Under the pieces are notes generated by a model. The model did not search any database. It was not told the DNA's origin and saw only the letters and a list, made by a program, of their open reading frames with translations. Shown piece after piece: positions 4,991 through 8,534 of a stretch of DNA of 8,534 nt. The DNA lies in contig JAFAGE010000010.1 in the NCBI GenBank assembly GCA_023423015.1, positions 1-8,534 of the forward strand, read 5' to 3'. This DNA is from Bacteroidota bacterium. Lineage in GTDB: Bacteria; Bacteroidota; Bacteroidia; Chitinophagales; Chitinophagaceae. Numbering within the stretch: position 1 is the stretch's first letter; each line of letters opens with the position of its first letter. Both the position numbers and the translations under genes were made by a program.

Positions 4991-6910
4991 ATGGGAAAAA
5001 TAATAGGAATTGACCTTGGAACTACCAACAGCTGTGTGTCGGTGTTGGAGGGAACAGAACCTGTAGTAATACCGAACGAAGAAGGACGCCGAACTACGCC
5101 TTCGGTAGTGGCATTCCTGAAGAATGGCGAACGGAAAGTGGGTGATCCCGCAAAAAGACAGGCAATTACCAACCCGCAAAACACCATCTCTTCCGTAAAG
5201 CGCTTTATGGGCCGCAGGTTTGACGAAGTGACTGAAGAAATGGGACACATCAGCTATAAAGTAGCTAAAGGTGACAATAATACGGTACGTATTGACATAG
5301 ACGGTCGTTTATATACGCCGCAGGAAATTTCGGCAATGATTCTCCAGAAGATGAAGAAGACAGCCGAAGACTACCTCGGCCAGGAAGTGAAGGAAGCAGT
5401 GATCACTGTTCCCGCTTACTTCAACGATGCGCAACGCCAGGCAACCAAAGAAGCCGGTGAAATTGCCGGACTTACTGTTCGCCGTATCGTAAACGAACCT
5501 ACAGCAGCAGCTCTCGCTTACGGCCTCGACAAGAAAGCGCACGACATGAAAATTGCCGTGTTCGACCTTGGCGGTGGTACGTTCGATATTTCCATCCTGG
5601 AACTTGGTGAAGGTGTGTTCGAAGTAAAGAGCACTAACGGTGACACACACCTTGGTGGTGACGACTTCGATAAAGTGGTTATGGACTGGCTGGCAAACGA
5701 ATTCAAAAGCGAAGAAGGTGTAGACCTCCGCAAAGACCCGATGGCGCTTCAACGCCTGAAGGAAGCTTCTGAAAAAGCGAAAATTGAACTGTCGTCGACA
5801 AGTGAAACAGAAATCAATCTGCCATATATCACCGCGGTGGATGGAGTACCCAAACACCTGGTGAAAAAATTGACAAAAGCAAAATTTGAACAACTGGCAG
5901 ACAACCTGTTTGAAAGATGTTTGAAACCCTGTGAGCAGGCATTGAAAGATGCAGGCATGAATGCTTCGGAAGTAAACGAAGTGATCCTGGTGGGTGGTAG
6001 TACCCGCATCCCGAAAGTGCAGGAAATAGTAGAAAAGTTCTTTGGCCGCAAACCAAGTAAGGGCGTAAACCCCGATGAAGTGGTTGCCATCGGCGCAGCT
6101 ATCCAGGGAGCGGTTCTTACAGGTGAAGTGAAAGATGTGTTGTTGCTCGACGTTACGCCGCTTTCGCTCGGTATCGAAACAATGGGTGGCGTAATGACCC
6201 GTTTAATCGACTCGAATACTACAATTCCTACAAAAAAATCGGAAGTGTTCTCAACCGCGAGCGATAACCAGCCAGGAGTTCAGATCCACGTTTTACAGGG
6301 TGAGCGCCCTATGGCTTCGCAGAACAAAAGCCTGGGTATGTTTAACCTCGACGGAATTCCGCCCGCACCAAGAGGAGTGCCGCAAATTGAAGTAATATTC
6401 GATATTGATGCAAATGGTATCCTGCATGTAACGGCTAAGGATAAGGGAACCGGAAAAGAACAGAAGATCCGCATCGAGGCAGGTAGCGGTCTTACCAAAG
6501 ATGAAATTGAACGCATGAAGGCTGAGGCAAAAGCCAATGAGTCGTCGGATAAGGAGGCTAAAGAAAAGGTTGAGAAAATCAACCAGGCCGACAGCCTGAT
6601 ATTCCAGACTGAAAAACAGCTGAAGGAGTTTGGAGAAAAGATTCCGGCTGATAAAAAAGCCCCGATTGAAGGAGCTCTTACTAAACTGAAAGACGCTCAT
6701 AAGAGCCAGGATATAGCGGCAATTGATGCTGCCGTGGCCGAAATGAACACCGCGTGGACTGCGGCCTCGGAGGAAATCTACAAGGCTCAGCAGGCTGGCG
6801 GCGCACAACCGGGCACTGACAGTTTTGCGGGTAATGCAGGTGGACAGCAGCAGCAGCCAAATAGCGGCAACGAAAACGTTACCGACGCAGAATACGAAGA
6901 GGTTAAGTAA
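4991..6910 (+). CDS. dnaK: Molecular chaperone DnaK (Hsp70)
   Basis: This ATP-driven chaperone, with DnaJ and GrpE, binds exposed hydrophobic segments to aid folding and to rescue stress-damaged proteins in the cytoplasm. It is 639 residues, normal for Gram-negative DnaK. The nucleotide-binding domain (1 to about 380) shows the phosphate-1 loop GIDLGTTNSCVSV (6-18), Lys70 in SVKRFMG, FDLGGGTFDIS (191-201) with the conserved Thr197, and VILVGGSTRIPKVQ (331-344). The interdomain linker DVLLLDV is at 382-388. The beta substrate-binding domain runs to about 500 and the alpha lid to about 600. A Gly/Gln-rich tail follows and ends in DAEYEEVK, the usual bacterial ending. The frame extends to a TTG at 4958, but the ATG at 4991 starts the conserved MGKIIGIDLG. 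dnaJ and grpE are not adjacent. A strong terminator follows. I see no CIRCE operator upstream. Confidence 0.99.
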   Translation: MGKIIGIDLGTTNSCVSVLEGTEPVVIPNEEGRRTTPSVVAFLKNGERKVGDPAKRQAITNPQNTISSVKRFMGRRFDEVTEEMGHISYKVAKGDNNTVRIDIDGRLYTPQEISAMILQKMKKTAEDYLGQEVKEAVITVPAYFNDAQRQATKEAGEIAGLTVRRIVNEPTAAALAYGLDKKAHDMKIAVFDLGGGTFDISILELGEGVFEVKSTNGDTHLGGDDFDKVVMDWLANEFKSEEGVDLRKDPMALQRLKEASEKAKIELSSTSETEINLPYITAVDGVPKHLVKKLTKAKFEQLADNLFERCLKPCEQALKDAGMNASEVNEVILVGGSTRIPKVQEIVEKFFGRKPSKGVNPDEVVAIGAAIQGAVLTGEVKDVLLLDVTPLSLGIETMGGVMTRLIDSNTTIPTKKSEVFSTASDNQPGVQIHVLQGERPMASQNKSLGMFNLDGIPPAPRGVPQIEVIFDIDANGILHVTAKDKGTGKEQKIRIEAGSGLTKDEIERMKAEAKANESSDKEAKEKVEKINQADSLIFQTEKQLKEFGEKIPADKKAPIEGALTKLKDAHKSQDIAAIDAAVAEMNTAWTAASEEIYKAQQAGGAQPGTDSFAGNAGGQQQQPNSGNENVTDAEYEEVK

Positions 6911-6932
6911 GATTCATAACAAGTACTTATAT

Positions 6933-6965
6933 AAAACCCTGTCTATCAGAGACAGGGTTTTTTTT
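6933..6965 (+). terminator. dnaK: Intrinsic terminator of dnaK
   Basis: AAAACCCTGTCT (6933-6944) pairs perfectly with AGACAGGGTTTT (6950-6961) around a 5-base loop, and the T-run continues to 6965. This is a complete rho-independent terminator 22 bases after the dnaK stop. The A-run/T-run symmetry could also allow weak function on the minus strand. Confidence 0.93.
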
Positions 6966-6991
6966 GTGGCATGGAATTTATACTAACTTTA
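6963..6991 (+). promoter_or_regulatory. Candidate Bacteroidota-type promoter for the small membrane protein gene
   Basis: TTTG (6963-6966) and TAACTTTA (6984-6991, one mismatch to TAnnTTTG) are spaced by 17 bases, within the normal range for the -33/-7 promoter of Bacteroidota. The -7 box ends 14 bases before the ATG at 7006. The -33 element is part of the T-run of the dnaK terminator, so the end of one unit and the start of the next overlap. Confidence 0.5.
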
Positions 6992-7005
6992 ACAAAAAAC
7001 AGTCT

Positions 7006-7485
7006 ATGGCCAAAACCTACATTTACCGCAGCTTATCAAGATTCTCATTGCTGGCTTTCGCGCTGATGATCTTTACTATTCCATCTTCGGCTGTTGTTGT
7101 TCCCCCTACAGAGCCGATTAAATCTGAAAGCACTTCTGTGTCGCCGCTGGCGGGTATGAATGTGGAGGAATTTCTCGCACTCACTCCAAAGAAATACAAG
7201 GAGCTTACCGGAGAAAAACTTTCGCTCACCAAAAAGATTTCGTTGAAAATTGCCCAGAAGAAAATTAAGAAGGCAATTAAGAACAATGAAAAGATTGATT
7301 CAACAACGATGGCCAACGCAGTTGATACAGGTGACTTCAACATCGGGGGTTTTATTCTTGGATTGCTCTTATCTGTTATCGGCGTGTTGATCGCTTACCT
7401 GATCGGAGATTCAAGCGTTATCAAATGGGCATGGATCGGATTCGGTATTGCGCTGGTAATTTACCTTATCGCAATTCTCCTTTAA
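7006..7485 (+). CDS. Small exported/inner-membrane protein of unknown function
   Basis: A 159-residue protein I cannot name. Residues 1-29 look like a signal peptide: basic start with KTYIYRSLSR, hydrophobic LLAFALMIFTI, then PSSA before VVVPP as a likely cleavage point. Residues 51-92 form a Lys-rich segment, EEFLALTPKKYKELTGEKLS then KKISLKIAQKKIKKA, a pattern that I recall in uncharacterised Bacteroidota proteins. A Gly-rich hydrophobic segment with two likely helices (112-134 and 139-158) closes it, joined by the short loop GDSSVIKWAW. The likely topology is a periplasmic basic domain anchored by a C-terminal helical hairpin. The frame extends to 6964 but the terminator lies there; ATG 7006 starts the signal peptide and follows the candidate promoter. 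It is separated from dnaK by a terminator and its 3' end overlaps the convergent aspartokinase gene by 4 bases. Confidence 0.82.
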   Translation: MAKTYIYRSLSRFSLLAFALMIFTIPSSAVVVPPTEPIKSESTSVSPLAGMNVEEFLALTPKKYKELTGEKLSLTKKISLKIAQKKIKKAIKNNEKIDSTTMANAVDTGDFNIGGFILGLLLSVIGVLIAYLIGDSSVIKWAWIGFGIALVIYLIAILL

Positions 7486-8534
7486 TCCTGTAACAACAGC
7501 TGCACAGTGTGTGGCGTTTGTTGCTGCAGGCGAACACGCTTACCGGCCGACAAAGAATGCAACAGTTCGTTGCGGTAATGCCGGATGGTCAGGAGTGTAA
7601 GATTTTTTTCGACCTGCACGTCAAATTGTTCTGAAGCGGACAAGGCGAGTTTCTCGATCTTGTCCGCTTTGTCGTCTACACACACGTCAATGCCTACCGC
7701 GCCTGTCTGCAGCAGGTTTGCATGAATATGTAATGAAGAGAGCAGGTCCATTAGCTTCATGATGGGCTTTTCATCGGCAAACGAAAAATCTCTTGTGTGA
7801 AAGTGCATGAGCACCTGGTTCGGCTTCAACACAATAACGGGCGGAAGGTCGTGCACGGGTTTATCGCTGATGGTGGTACCTGGCAAGGATTTATCGAGAA
7901 AACACTTCACGTATAGCGGAATGTTTTTGTTCTCGAGTGGCTTGATCGTTTTCGGGTGAATAACCTGCGCACCGTAATATGCCATTTCCACCACTTCGTC
8001 GTAATCGAGGTTTTGCAGGAAAACGGCATCGGGAAAAAGGCGCGGGTCGGCATTCATTACTCCTTCCACATCTTTCCAGATAGTGACCCCCGTTGCATTC
8101 AACATATTCGCAAACACAGCAGCTGTGTAATCGCTGCCCTCACGGCCCAGCGTAGTACTTTCATTTTCGTCTGTCGCACCGATAAAACCCTGCGTAATTA
8201 CAAGGTTATTGGTTTCGAAAAGAGGCATTAATTCAGAAGATATCTTCCCCAACGAAAAATTCCAGTCAATTGCCGCATCGCGGAAGCTGTCGTCGGTTCG
8301 CAAGATATCCCTTACATCTACCCACGTATTCTTTATCTGCGATTCGTTGAGGTATTCACTCATTATCAGCGTCGACATCAATTCGCCGGTGCACACGATC
8401 TGGTCGTACTAGTAATCATATTCACGAACGGGTTTATCGTGCAGCAGCCATTCCACTTCGGTGAAGATATCGCGCAGGCGAACGAATGCTTCGTTGTAGT
8501 TTGTTACTAAGAGTTGTTTTGTTAGGTTCAGGTG
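7482..8534 (-). pseudogene. Aspartate kinase (monofunctional, LysC-type), 5'-partial, interrupted by an in-frame amber codon
   Basis: Aspartate kinase phosphorylates aspartate, the first step to lysine, threonine, methionine and diaminopimelate. The part in the window lacks roughly the first 70-90 residues, which lie beyond the right edge. Visible kinase motifs are ESTTLGREGSDYTAA (aspartate/ATP binding), KDVEGVMNADPRLFPDA (nucleotide loop) and EMAYYGAQVIHPKTI. A C-terminal pair of ACT regulatory domains covers about the last 120 residues (NQVLMHFHTRDFSF, then ANLLQTGAVGIDVCVDD) and the protein ends soon after, so there is no homoserine dehydrogenase fusion. On the minus strand 41 codons upstream (...EWLLHDKPVREYDY) are in the same frame and match the family, but a TAG at 8411-8409 separates them from YDQIVCTGELMST. 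The stretch from the GTG at 8396 stays open for 304 codons. It is either a broken gene, a suppressed or recoded amber, or a sequencing error; translation from the GTG alone would lack the N-terminal kinase part. Confidence 0.88.
8409..8411 (-). other. In-frame TAG inside the aspartate kinase reading frame
   Basis: On the minus strand the codons read GAA TAT GAT TAC TAG TAC GAC CAG ATC. Both flanks are in the same frame and both match aspartate kinase (REYDY before, YDQIV after), so this is a single nonsense codon, not a frameshift. One base change from TAC, TTG, CAG or TGG would create it. Confidence 0.9.

Overview
The window looks like chromosomal DNA from a member of the Bacteroidota, most likely a Chitinophagaceae-like bacterium. 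The reasons are: an ECF sigma gene overlapping a gene for a single-pass, outer-membrane-barrel protein; TAnnTTTG-type promoter boxes (the Bacteroidota -7 element) with few Shine-Dalgarno sequences; a GtrA protein, DnaK and stand-alone aspartokinase of Bacteroidota type; and tandem heptamer DNA of the GGCAGAT/GGCATAG kind between genes. No database search was possible, so the lineage is an inference.

Layout. Positions 54-2050 (minus strand) hold a two-gene unit: an ECF sigma factor and, overlapping it by 4 bases, a protein with a short cytoplasmic head, one membrane helix, a long low-complexity linker and a C-terminal beta-barrel. Upstream on the same strand is argS (2216-3988, arginyl-tRNA synthetase). 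Positions 3989-4432 hold no credible gene. They contain a structured inverted repeat made of 7-bp tandem units, with an exact 18-bp inverted repeat at its ends that carries an outward-facing promoter-like box on each side, and a core with a palindrome and a terminator hairpin. Rightward follow a GtrA-family membrane protein (4433-4924), dnaK (4991-6910) with a strong terminator, and a small exported/membrane protein of unknown function (7006-7485). Last, on the minus strand and running off the right edge, is an aspartate kinase gene whose frame is interrupted by one in-frame TAG codon at 8409-8411.

How the genes relate. Most are independent housekeeping genes (translation, protein folding, amino-acid synthesis). 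The sigma/barrel pair is the only clear regulatory module: the second protein probably holds the sigma factor at the inner membrane and may sense or contact the outer membrane. The most unusual parts are the heptamer inverted repeat with its two promoter boxes, the related heptamer tract on the other side of argS, and the aspartokinase amber codon. I see no defence system, CRISPR array, transposase, tRNA or rRNA in the window.
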